From assembly GCA_024278415.1 (NCBI GenBank), contig JAJRTI010000231.1:1-17531 (forward strand): DNA of 17,531 nucleotides. Direction: 5' to 3'. The notes beneath the pieces are model-generated. The model searched no databases. It was not told the origin of the DNA and saw only the letters and a program-made list of their open reading frames with translations. This stretch comes from Planctomycetota bacterium. GTDB lineage: Bacteria > Planctomycetota > Brocadiia > JAJRTI01. The stretch's first letter is position 1. Each line of letters begins with the position of its first letter. Both the position numbers and the translations under genes were made by a program. This document shows, piece by piece, positions 8,390 to 15,427 of this stretch.

Positions 8390-8414
8390 TGTCAACAAGT
8401 CGGACGCCGACTTG
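8390..8414 (-). promoter_or_regulatory. Inverted repeat abutting a -35-like TTGACA upstream of the kinase
   Basis: CAAGTCGG and CCGACTTG form a perfect 8-bp inverted repeat with a 3-base spacer (8396-8414). Directly next to it on the reverse strand lies TTGACA (8395-8390). An activator site touching the -35 box is a familiar arrangement. No convincing -10 hexamer occurs 16-18 bases further on, so this would be an activator-dependent promoter or a coincidence. A small GGGC/GCCC hairpin (8350-8363) follows in the predicted leader just before the GGAG ribosome site of the kinase. Confidence 0.35.
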
Positions 8415-8999
8415 GCCGCGCCGGCGGAGGCGGCGTCATGTGTACGTTTGCCAAGGCGTAGCCGCGTTCACATGTGCCGGTGCTGAGCATACGCGTACAG
8501 GCCGCCCCGATCAAGGCGCAGAGGCTCGACGTCCGGCAAGGCAGCATCGACTGTCAGCCCAGCGCGGCCACCTGGTGCATCGCACCGGTGCGCGTGGCAT
8601 GAGACCCGATGCGCACGGGAGCCGCGCCCGACCATCCACACGGTGAAGTCCTGGTCGAACGGCACTGCCGTCCGCGGCCGTGACTCTCCGAAGTGAGGCC
8701 ATATGCTCGATGCCGCGGTCCTCCGCTCCCAGTACCCAGCCGCGGACAGATGGATGACTGAACCCGTGGAATGGCACCGAGGAGTTCTGTTCATAAGCAG
8801 TGTCCCGCCTCGGTGCAGTTCAGGCCCCGTTGGGGCCCGGCTGCCAACGTTGATTGTGTGGGGCGATCTGCCATTTTTTGTGACATGACCGAGTGTGCAC
8901 GCGATGACCAGCCTCGCCGCATGCGGCCGAGGGAGCCGTTCATAGAAGCAGCGTATGCAAGTCTCGTTCGTTACTGGTGAGGATGGAGTTCCCATTGTG
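8415..8999. other. Gene-poor region between divergent operons
   Basis: About 585 bases with no convincing gene. Open frames of 88 to 175 codons exist on the reverse strand (for example 8468-8995), but they have no ribosome site, no recognisable domain and arginine/proline/histidine-rich composition. A short perfect hairpin GGCCCC-GTT-GGGGCC lies at 8823-8837 without a T-tract on either strand. The right end leads into the promoter at 9000. Confidence 0.6.
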
Positions 9000-9027
9000 T
9001 TGACAACTCAAGGCTGGTGGCTACAAT
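9000..9027 (+). promoter_or_regulatory. Vegetative sigma-A/70 promoter
   Basis: TTGACA (9000-9005) and TACAAT (9022-9027) are separated by 16 bases, a full -35 match and a five-of-six -10 match at near-optimal spacing. Transcription would begin near 9034. It points toward the Cys-rich and HEAT-S24 genes. The -35 sits inside a short dyad, GTTG-A-CAAC (8999-9007). Confidence 0.65.
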
Positions 9028-9041
9028 TGCCGGATGTAGCC
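9019..9041. promoter_or_regulatory. Candidate operator over the -10 box and start site
   Basis: GGCTACA (9019-9025) and TGTAGCC (9035-9041) form a perfect 7-bp inverted repeat with a 9-base spacer. The left arm contains the first bases of the -10 hexamer and the right arm covers the expected start site, so a bound protein would block RNA polymerase. The downstream CI/S24 protein is the natural candidate to bind it, as such repressors usually control their own operon. The repeat is seen; the binding protein is inferred. Confidence 0.45.
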
Positions 9042-9302
9042 TCTTGTTGACGTGCTTCGCAGGTGGAACAGCAGTGGTCGCCATGTTCTGGCCCCCGTGA
9101 AGGGATGCACAGACGCAGGTGTCACACTCTGGTCCTGATCTCCCCATCAGGTCCAACATACGGCTGCTGTTGGCTGCGACATCGGCGGTTGAGAGCCCAC
9201 CAGCGCTGCGGCTCGGCCGTCGCTCACAGGCCGCTCGTCCCTGTCGCGGCCTGTGAAGGGCTCTCCCACGACCAGATCAGCAGAAGGGACAGCGGCGACC
9301 TC

Positions 9303-10820
9303 ATGGCGGAACCCCGGGATGACAATGTCGGCCCATCGGGCATCAACGATGAAGACCAGGCGCTCTGCTCAGACATGCTCAGGAGGAAGCCGGACGCGAT
9401 CGAGATCCTCCGGCGATGGGCGCGCGCGGACCTGGAGTCCGTGATCGCATGGCTTCGATCGCGACGTATCCATGTGTCGTTGGCGGCCCGCCCCAAACCT
9501 GACGGGCCAGATAAGGAAGAGAAGGCCGAAGATCCCCTGGAGGCATGTGTGACCCTATTGGTCTCCTACTTGCTCGGCGACGCGGATTGCGCCTGCGACC
9601 TGCCCAAGTGCCGCGAGCAGCATCGTATGGCCTCGTTCGGCCGCGAACCCGGCCAGTCCCTGCGCAGCGCGGTGAGCCGGGCGCTGTTGGGCGGCAATGC
9701 CTTCCGTCCGCGGGGGCAACCCCTTCTGCAGTCCAAACTCCTGGCCAGCGGCATCATCTACTGGAACCTGCTGCGGCCTGAGGGCCTGCGGCATGGCGAC
9801 GTGCTCAAATGCGAATGTGCGGAATGGAACAGCGAGTGCCCACTCCTCATCCGGGTGCCCTCGGGGGAGTTGACCATCGACTGCCCCCAGCGCCGGTGTC
9901 CGTCCTGCTACAGGGTGCACCTGAGCGAGAAGTTCCATATCGTGCAAGAGAACGGATATGAGGACGTGTCGGCCCAAGTGAAGCGCTGTTCCGCGACGCA
10001 GGTGGTGCTCAGCCAACAAGCCCAATGTCCCGTCCCGGGCTGCCGGCGGAGCCTTCGCGCGGTTCGTAGCGACCGGCAGCGCCCTCTTTTCGCCAAACGC
10101 AGGCGGCAGCGCGCCCCCCGTTCGGCCCCGGTGCGAGACGAAGAAGAGGAACGGGCACGCGCATCTCTCCAGGGCGCGATGAGTGAGAGTCTTCCCAGCC
10201 GGGCCGTTGAAGCTCGCGCTGAGGAGGAGGATGTGCACGCGGGCGCCGTGTCTGCAGGCTCGACCGGACCGCCGCCCGGCCAGGCGGAGCCGGCCGACAC
10301 CATCGAGCACGAGCGGGCGGCCGCGGTGGAAGACGCGTGGCGAGCGTTCGTGTCGGAACGTCACGACGGATTCGGCTTCAAGGAGGAGAGGGTCATTGCC
10401 GCGCTGGTCATCGCCCAGTGGGCGATCGAGCACTGGGATACCGGCCAGAAAGCCGTGCCCAAGCGCAAGCGCGGCAGATGGCTCGAGTCCTTCATGGTCC
10501 AGGCCGTCGGAGAGCACGATGCTCCGCGGTGGAGCGACATGACGTGTCAGCAGATCATGTTCCTCGTCGAGGCGCTCTGCGGCGGGAACGCTTGCCCGCG
10601 GGGCCCAACGCGGAAGCAGGTTGCGGGAGCCATGAAGCGACATTGGGACGCGATCGCCGCGGCATACCCGGACCATGGCGCGCCGCCCACGCACAGCGCA
10701 CTTCGGCAGTTCTACTCTCGGCTGAGAGCGCTGATGGTCGAGTTCGTGGACAAGCTGCGCGACACTACGCTCGGCATCACGAACTCGGACGTCATGCGCA
10801 ACCCTGGTGTGTTTGAATGA
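9303..10820 (+). CDS. Unrecognised Cys-rich, probably zinc-binding protein
   Basis: I do not recognise this 505-residue protein. From ATG 9303 it has a charged N-terminal region (1-80), a helical part, then cysteine clusters: CAC-x4-C (96, 98, 103), CEC-x6-C (170, 172, 179), C-x4-C-x2-C (194, 199, 202), C229 and C-x4-C (242, 247). These suggest two or more zinc ribbons or knuckles. A low-complexity charged, alanine-rich linker follows (about 255-340, including DEEEERARA). The C-terminal 160 residues look helical with conserved-looking tryptophans (W346, W373, W378, W393, W410, W448). The start is uncertain: the frame is open to GTG 9063 with no good ribosome site there, and before 9303 only AAGGGA, rather far upstream, is seen. 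The promoter at 9000-9027 lies upstream, leaving a leader of about 270 bases. The HEAT-S24 gene follows after 16 bases, so the two are probably co-transcribed. Confidence 0.75.
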   Translation: MAEPRDDNVGPSGINDEDQALCSDMLRRKPDAIEILRRWARADLESVIAWLRSRRIHVSLAARPKPDGPDKEEKAEDPLEACVTLLVSYLLGDADCACDLPKCREQHRMASFGREPGQSLRSAVSRALLGGNAFRPRGQPLLQSKLLASGIIYWNLLRPEGLRHGDVLKCECAEWNSECPLLIRVPSGELTIDCPQRRCPSCYRVHLSEKFHIVQENGYEDVSAQVKRCSATQVVLSQQAQCPVPGCRRSLRAVRSDRQRPLFAKRRRQRAPRSAPVRDEEEERARASLQGAMSESLPSRAVEARAEEEDVHAGAVSAGSTGPPPGQAEPADTIEHERAAAVEDAWRAFVSERHDGFGFKEERVIAALVIAQWAIEHWDTGQKAVPKRKRGRWLESFMVQAVGEHDAPRWSDMTCQQIMFLVEALCGGNACPRGPTRKQVAGAMKRHWDAIAAAYPDHGAPPTHSALRQFYSRLRALMVEFVDKLRDTTLGITNSDVMRNPGVFE

Positions 10821-10836
10821 AGAAGGACATCTGCCC

Positions 10837-13239
10837 ATGTCTCTGAAGCACCGCCATGAACAGCAGACGCTTCTGCCGTCCCTGGTGGCGGCGGAAGCCA
10901 CCGCGGCCCCGATGCTGGAACACCTGATGGCCGCGTGGTTCGCCCCGCGCCAGGGGGACGCGGCCATACCGCTCCTCTACAGCCAATGCGGGCATGCCAG
11001 TCCCATGGTGCGAGAGGCCGCCGTGCAGGCGCTCGGCGTCATGCGCGCCCAAGAGGCGGCGCCAATGCTCGCGCGTCTGGTGTCGGACCCGCATCCCGCG
11101 GTCTCGCAGGCCGCGGCCGATGCGCTGGCAGAGGTCGCCACCCCGGCGACCGTTGGCCGGCTCATGGATCTGCTCTCGAACGCCGAGGCCGATGCTCGCT
11201 GTGCGGCGGCCCATGGACTGGCGCGGCTGAGCGGTCGCGAGATCACCGCGCGTCTGACGGCCGCGCTGGAAGACGCCGACGGCCGCGTCCGAGCCAGCGT
11301 GCTGGCCGCTCTGGCCGAGCAGGCCGGCACCAGAGCTTGCAGCCACATAGCGGCCATGCTGGGCGACCCCGATCCTGGCGTGCGCGAACTGGCCGCGCAC
11401 GCGCTGGCCAAGATCGGCGACAGCAGGCACGTGCTGGTTCTTATGGAGGCATGGGACGATCAAGACGCCGGCGTGAGAGAGGCGGCGTGTGAGGCCGTAG
11501 CGGAGATTCGGGATCGTCTGGTCACGGGCGAACACGTGCACACGGTCCCACTGTCGCCGATCAGCCAGGCGGCAGTTGCAGGGGTGGAGGCCCACGCGGC
11601 AACTGAAGCGCCGAAAGGGAAGGACGCCGACGTGCGTGCTTGGTTGGACGCTCAGGAGGAGGCCGCGGCCGTGATCCTTCACGTGGCTGCACCCAGCGCG
11701 GAATGGGTCGGCCAAGTGGTACGGTTCGCCCTGAGGGCGAGAGACGTTCAAGAACACCTGGCGTCAGGCCTCCTCATGTTCTCGCCCGGAACCGAGGGGA
11801 GAGCGGAAGCCGCTCACCGCCTTCCGCCCGGCGTAGAGACCGCGGCCGCGGCGGGTGGCACGTTGAAGGTGAGACTGCAGGGCCCGGTCGAGTGCAGGGC
11901 CATTGAGGTGAACGACATCCCTGACATCGAGGCGTCCATAGGGGAGACACACACTCCTCGTGGCAAGCAGGCATGGGCATGCTGGCTGGATGGTGCTGCG
12001 GAAGACGAGGGAGTAGACGCCAGCGCGCGGACCGGGCTACGCCAACTCCTGAATGCTATGTCAAGCCAAGAAGACGAGGGAAGCGCAACTGTCCATGGTC
12101 GGCTGACACAATTCGTTACTTCGTGCGGAATCGAGGAAGGCGAACTCGACCGGGCCCTTGGTGACCATCGGTCGCGGCCGGAGGATGCTCTTCTGAAGCG
12201 CCGCGCCTGTCCGCCCGAATTGCTTGCGTACCTCGTCGAAAACCACAGCCTGAACCTGGCCTGGTTGCTCACAGGGCGGGGGGAGCCCAAGACCGGCGGC
12301 GCACCGCTGCTCGGAGCGATACAGGAGCCGGGCACGGCCGCCGACCAGTCGGTCGCGTGCGGCGATGCCGCCAACGCTCGGGATGCGGCCGACACCAGGT
12401 TGCGAGAGGGAACGCATGAGCCCACGGCCGCAGGGGTTCTCGGCGCCGCCAAGTCAGAGGACTTGCAGCGCGAGATGATGGCCGCGCTGCAGAGACTGTT
12501 CGAAACTCCGGTGGCCGACGGCATGGCCGAAGAGATGGGCGTGCTGTTGGTGAAGCCTCCGGGGATTGTGTCGCTCGATCAGTTCATCAAGGAATACGTT
12601 TCGGCCGGAAAATCCCTCGATGGGCTCGTGCCCGTGCCGATCCGCCGCGGCAAGGCCGGGGCTGGCCCGGCGAAGGCGCTCTCGATCACGCCCTGGGCCT
12701 GTGCCATGGTTCCGGCATCGATGGTTCCGAAGCCTGATCAGCCGGGCCGCTACGCGGTCGTGAAGGTCGCAGGCGACTCCATGACGCCCATGATCGGCGA
12801 TGGAGGGTTCGTGCTGATCGACACGGGGCCGCGCGATGCGGATGAACTCGACGGCCAGATCGTCCTCGCGGACAGCAAGCGGCACTGCCTCCTGAAGTAC
12901 CTGCGCGTCACGGAGACGCACTACGAGCTTCACTCCGCCAACCCGCGCTACGCCCCCATTCATGTTCGGCGCCGCCCTCGCCGCAGCCCTGTGCTTGGCG
13001 TGCTCGTCAGGGCGTGGCACTCGGACGCTGTCGAGCCGCGCGCGTTCTACCCCCATCTTCCGGACCGGCTCGAATGCGCGACGTGGCGCCCGCAGCAGAA
13101 ACCGATCGCACACAAACTGCCAGCCGCGGAGCTGCCCTGTGGCTATCACGTCGAAGAAACCCCAAGGGGCACATACCTCGCGCCCGATACACAGCCCCAG
13201 TGGCTTGAGGAGTCAGAGCTGCTGGTGAGCGGGAGGTGA
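10837..13239 (+). CDS. HEAT-repeat / CI-like HTH / S24 (LexA-type) fusion regulator
   Basis: This 800-residue protein combines three recognisable parts. Residues about 40-230 form six HEAT/PBS-lyase-type repeats of about 31 residues (for example DPDPGVRELAAHALAKIGD at 177-195). Residues 422-483 resemble the phage CI repressor helix-turn-helix, ending in SLNLAWLLTGRGEP, a CI-family signature. Residues 595-725 form an S24 peptidase: nucleophile Ser648 in VAGDSMTPMI, Lys687 in HCLLKYLRV (39 residues apart, as in LexA/CI proteins) and Ala-Gly pairs at 607-608 and 609-610, about 40 residues before the serine, where self-cleavage sites normally lie. Residues 265-380 and the last 75 are unassigned. 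ATG 10837 is chosen because AAGGA lies nine or ten bases upstream; GTG 10807 would overlap the preceding gene. Family knowledge suggests a DNA-bound repressor inactivated by self-cleavage, often stimulated by RecA; HEAT-dependent sensing is inference. Confidence 0.88.
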   Translation: MSLKHRHEQQTLLPSLVAAEATAAPMLEHLMAAWFAPRQGDAAIPLLYSQCGHASPMVREAAVQALGVMRAQEAAPMLARLVSDPHPAVSQAAADALAEVATPATVGRLMDLLSNAEADARCAAAHGLARLSGREITARLTAALEDADGRVRASVLAALAEQAGTRACSHIAAMLGDPDPGVRELAAHALAKIGDSRHVLVLMEAWDDQDAGVREAACEAVAEIRDRLVTGEHVHTVPLSPISQAAVAGVEAHAATEAPKGKDADVRAWLDAQEEAAAVILHVAAPSAEWVGQVVRFALRARDVQEHLASGLLMFSPGTEGRAEAAHRLPPGVETAAAAGGTLKVRLQGPVECRAIEVNDIPDIEASIGETHTPRGKQAWACWLDGAAEDEGVDASARTGLRQLLNAMSSQEDEGSATVHGRLTQFVTSCGIEEGELDRALGDHRSRPEDALLKRRACPPELLAYLVENHSLNLAWLLTGRGEPKTGGAPLLGAIQEPGTAADQSVACGDAANARDAADTRLREGTHEPTAAGVLGAAKSEDLQREMMAALQRLFETPVADGMAEEMGVLLVKPPGIVSLDQFIKEYVSAGKSLDGLVPVPIRRGKAGAGPAKALSITPWACAMVPASMVPKPDQPGRYAVVKVAGDSMTPMIGDGGFVLIDTGPRDADELDGQIVLADSKRHCLLKYLRVTETHYELHSANPRYAPIHVRRRPRRSPVLGVLVRAWHSDAVEPRAFYPHLPDRLECATWRPQQKPIAHKLPAAELPCGYHVEETPRGTYLAPDTQPQWLEESELLVSGR

Positions 13240-13935
13240 AGCCCGACGGGCAGGAGTAGCAGGACGCGTATTTGCGCAGCAGGACGACTGTCGCCATACT
13301 CCCCAAGGCGCCCGCGGGCATAGGACGCGGTGGCTGTGCGCAGGGATCCGGCGCTGCCGGCGAGCCGATGCTACGTCCATTGGGCAACGCAAGCACGTTG
13401 CCGTCCCGACTCGCACGGCTGTCCTGGTGCGAAGGCCTCCTTGAGGTCCGCGTCGTCAGTCATCACGAAGTCGGCGGACCCCAGGTCTATTGAGCGTTGC
13501 ACGCAAGCAGACTTCGCCATGCTCAAGTCTATTGGGCCATGCGGTCGCGCGCATGAGGCACAGCCGGTCGCCGTCGTAGGTGAGCAGCCGGTCGGCCGCG
13601 TCGTACGTGTAGCACGTGTTGTCGGTCTCCCGGCTGGCTTGGTTGGGCTGAGCACGTTTCCACAAGCCTCACGCGCGCGGCCCCCAGGCGATGAGGACGA
13701 TTGACCGTCACATGTCCGTGGGACCAAGGCAAACGTTGGTGGGGATGTGTGTCTGAAACAGCACGCGCAGCCCCTGCCCTGGGCGAACAGCCCTCACGCG
13801 CTCCGCGTGGAGAGTGTGCGTCCAGACATGCCTGCCGGTTGACCCCATCCTCACACTTCCGGTTGTTCCCGCCCTCAGAGCACGGAAGATCGGCACCTTC
13901 GAAGAAAGATGAGAAAGCCACTTGACATTCGCACG
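13240..13935. other. Degenerate gene-poor region with RHS debris
   Basis: About 700 bases without an intact gene. The reverse strand holds a broken RHS/YD-repeat fragment (listed separately). In another reverse frame, about 13422-13529, a stretch reading SADFVMTDDADLKEAFAPG faintly resembles the C-terminus of a PIN-domain toxin, too short to call. Small GC palindromes (GCCC-GAC-GGGC just after the S24 gene, CGCCCGCGGGC near 13310) lack T-tracts and are not called terminators. The remaining open frames are arginine-rich and shift often, as expected for decayed DNA. Confidence 0.55.
13564..13644 (-). pseudogene. RHS/YD-repeat fragment
   Basis: The reverse strand encodes NQASRETDNTCYTYDAADRL and continues LTYDGDR, a YD repeat nearly identical to RETGDTYYTYDAADRLLT in the larger RHS gene at 15428-16918 (its bases about 16520-16594). 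The DNA is also alike (CAGCCGGTC, GCCGCGTC and ACGTGTAG shared in order). The match is confined to about 25 codons, with no RHS sequence continuing in the same frame on either side and no start signal. It is best read as a remnant of a related RHS gene, from duplication, recombination or decay. Confidence 0.6.
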
Positions 13936-13938
13936 GTT

Positions 13939-13949
13939 GGGACCGTCCC
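13939..13949. repeat. Small REP-like palindrome
   Basis: GGGAC-C-GTCCC lies within GGTTGGGACCGTCCCCAG. GGGAC/GTCCC palindromes of this kind occur in REP elements mobilised by RAYT transposases in many genomes, but a single copy in the window and no RAYT gene make the assignment tentative. Confidence 0.3.
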
Positions 13950-13976
13950 CAGATTACCGCACGACTGCCTGCGAAC

Positions 13977-14026
13977 TGATAGTCAAGGCTTGGAAACCAC
14001 TGACATGGCCAGCCTTGGGACTATCA
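13977..14026. repeat. Imperfect inverted repeat, possible hairpin
   Basis: The left arm TGATAGTCAAGGCTTGG (13977-13993) and right arm CCAGCCTTGGGACTATCA (14009-14026) pair as TGATAGTC plus AAGGCT and GG, with a CC bulge and one extra T, around a 15-base loop. The arms are long enough to form a stable hairpin in RNA or single-stranded DNA. There is no T-tract, so it is not a standard terminator. Confidence 0.55.
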
Positions 14027-14055
14027 TCATTCCCGTTTCGCTCACGGTTGTCGTG

Positions 14056-14098
14056 GGCGGAGACCATCTGGGAAACGCCCGTTTCCTGGCGGGAGACC
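14056..14098. repeat. Hairpin flanked by a direct repeat
   Basis: GGAAAC-GCCC-GTTTCC (14071-14086) is a perfect 6-bp stem with a 4-base loop. It is flanked by near-identical direct repeats, GGCGGAGACC (14056-14065) and GGCGGGAGACC (14088-14098). A further loose dyad, AGCCCA/TGGGCT, follows at 14132-14157. No gene explains this block. Confidence 0.5.
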
Positions 14099-14219
14099 TT
14101 CCTCAGCCGAGCCGAGTGTGGTAGCATTGGCAGCCCAAGCGTTTGCTCCCATGGGCTCTGGTCTGGACCGGCGGTTGCCACCTGAACGCGGTTATCCGCA
14201 TACAGCAAGGAGGTGGCTG

Positions 14220-14468
14220 ATGTCGGATGAAGCCCGGATTGCCTCAGGAATCGCTTTTGTTGTGCTTGGCCTGATGCAGATCTCGCGATCAGCGACGATC
14301 TCAAGAACGCAGGTTTGCCTGTCTTTGGTTTCACCTCTGCTTCTTCTGAGGGCGACGTCTGGGCTCGAAGGCCCAATTCTGTGGGCACTATTCCCGGCCA
14401 GCCTTCGCGGCGTCCTCCTGCCCCCGCTACGCTGTCACTGGACCGTCATGGGAGGGAACTTTTCATGA
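14220..14468 (+). CDS. Small hydrophobic protein, unrecognised
   Basis: An 82-codon frame begins at ATG 14220 behind an excellent ribosome site (AAGGAGG, spacing about six). The product is hydrophobic, with likely membrane segments near 6-20, 31-44 and 51-69, and begins MSDEARIASGIAFVVLGLMQ. Its stop overlaps the next ATG (ATGA at 14465-14468), so the two small membrane proteins would be coupled. I recognise no family. The ribosome site is the best support; the second half is proline/arginine-rich and less convincing, so a shorter or frameshifted original gene is possible. Confidence 0.5.
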   Translation: MSDEARIASGIAFVVLGLMQISRSATISRTQVCLSLVSPLLLLRATSGLEGPILWALFPASLRGVLLPPLRCHWTVMGGNFS

Positions 14469-14854
14469 GGCCAACTGCCGATCCGAGCAAAGGCCTCAGA
14501 ATCTTCGTTCTGACACTCGTCGCGCTGACGGTGGGAAGCGCCGTCGGCTTCGCAGCGTATTCAGGTTGGTACTTCAAGAAGAGCAGCGTCGTGGGATGGC
14601 TCGCCCTCTTCCAGGCGGGCAGATTGCTAGTGGAATCGATCTGCCTCTTGGGGCTGATTGGATCAAGACGCTGGGCGCTCAACGTCACCGGGCTGCTCGT
14701 CTCGTCCTGTGCGATCATGCTTGCTGTCGCTCTTGCAGGCAGCTCTCCGCTGCCCACGCTGATAGGGAACATCACCTGCTATGGGCCAGTGGTGTATCTG
14801 ACTGCGCCTGCAGTACGAGCCCGGCGGTCGAATGAGGATCCCGCAGGGCAGTAG
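14465..14854 (+). CDS. Small four-helix membrane protein, unrecognised
   Basis: This 129-residue product starts at ATG 14465, eight bases after GGGAGGG. Four hydrophobic stretches (about 11-34, 42-64, 70-92, 97-116) suggest an integral inner-membrane protein with short loops and a charged C-terminal tail (RARRSNEDPAGQ). No catalytic or transport motif is visible. It overlaps the preceding ORF by four bases and is convergent with the RHS gene, separated by about 570 bases and a hairpin terminator. The frame is open further upstream to 14315 in low-quality sequence; the internal start is preferred for its ribosome site. Confidence 0.6.
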   Translation: MRPTADPSKGLRIFVLTLVALTVGSAVGFAAYSGWYFKKSSVVGWLALFQAGRLLVESICLLGLIGSRRWALNVTGLLVSSCAIMLAVALAGSSPLPTLIGNITCYGPVVYLTAPAVRARRSNEDPAGQ

Positions 14855-15277
14855 TGACCCGCCTCGCTACACTATGGCTACCGGAAGAGCACAGCCCTAG
14901 GGTGTTGGCGCTTGCGGACACAACTGTGATGCGGGGCTCGATCTTGCCATTGGGATCGTGCATCGCCCTCCAGAGCAGTTCCAACCGTGTCGGGTCACCC
15001 CGACTGCCGGCCGCTCTTGTCACCCACCCCATGGCCTGCCACGGCAGGCCCAGGCTGCACAGATATGGGCTCTACGCCGGATCTGCCTGCGCGGCGCTCA
15101 CCATCCGCCATGATGCCGGCGCATGGCCTCAGGCAAGATGTCGCACGCTTCGACAACTGATTGCAGCCCGGCTGATTCACACGCTGTGCAGTCAACTTCG
15201 GTTTGCACCTGGTTGCACGGACACAGCGTTTCTCACAGACGGCCTCCACCTGAACTGCTCCGAAACTCCCCAAGGAG
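14855..15277. other. No gene recognised
   Basis: About 420 bases between the membrane-protein gene and the terminator. A long forward frame (14854-15522) crosses the terminator and the end of the RHS gene and has no start signal, and reverse frames are cysteine/arginine-rich with no domain. If the RHS tip were a toxin, an immunity gene would be expected on the reverse strand here, but none is convincing. Confidence 0.5.
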
Positions 15278-15308
15278 AAGACCCCGCCAGGGTTTCTGGC
15301 GGGGTCTT
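15278..15308 (-). terminator. Strong hairpin terminator after the RHS gene
   Basis: AAGACCCCGCCAG (15278-15290) and CTGGCGGGGTCTT (15296-15308) form a perfect 13-bp stem with a 5-base loop. On the reverse strand the stem is followed by a pyrimidine-rich run (TCTTCTCCTT), on the forward strand by TTACTGACC, so it best serves the RHS gene ending 120 bases away. It may also stop forward transcripts from the membrane-protein pair. No pure T-tract. Confidence 0.65.
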
Positions 15309-15427
15309 ACTGACCCGGCACAGGAGCTGCCTCCCTGTGACGAACTGCACGAACTGTGATCGACTGCTTTGCCATGCCCAGCGCTCCGTGCGGAAGGGCC
15401 CCAAGATTGTCGATCATGCACATGGCG

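Noticed and set aside
8335..8398. A TTG start for the kinase at 8398
   Set aside because: It has no ribosome site and would place coding sequence over the dyad and TTGACA; ATG 8335 has GGAG at the right distance.
8468..8995. A 175-codon reverse frame in the gap between the two operons
   Set aside because: No ribosome site, no domain, and composition typical of random GC-rich frames; overlapping frames look equally good.
9555..10967. A 470-codon reverse frame opposite the Cys-rich gene
   Set aside because: It crosses the junction into the HEAT-S24 gene, is Arg/Ala/His-rich, and has no start signal, whereas the forward frame has a promoter, Cys clusters and operon spacing.
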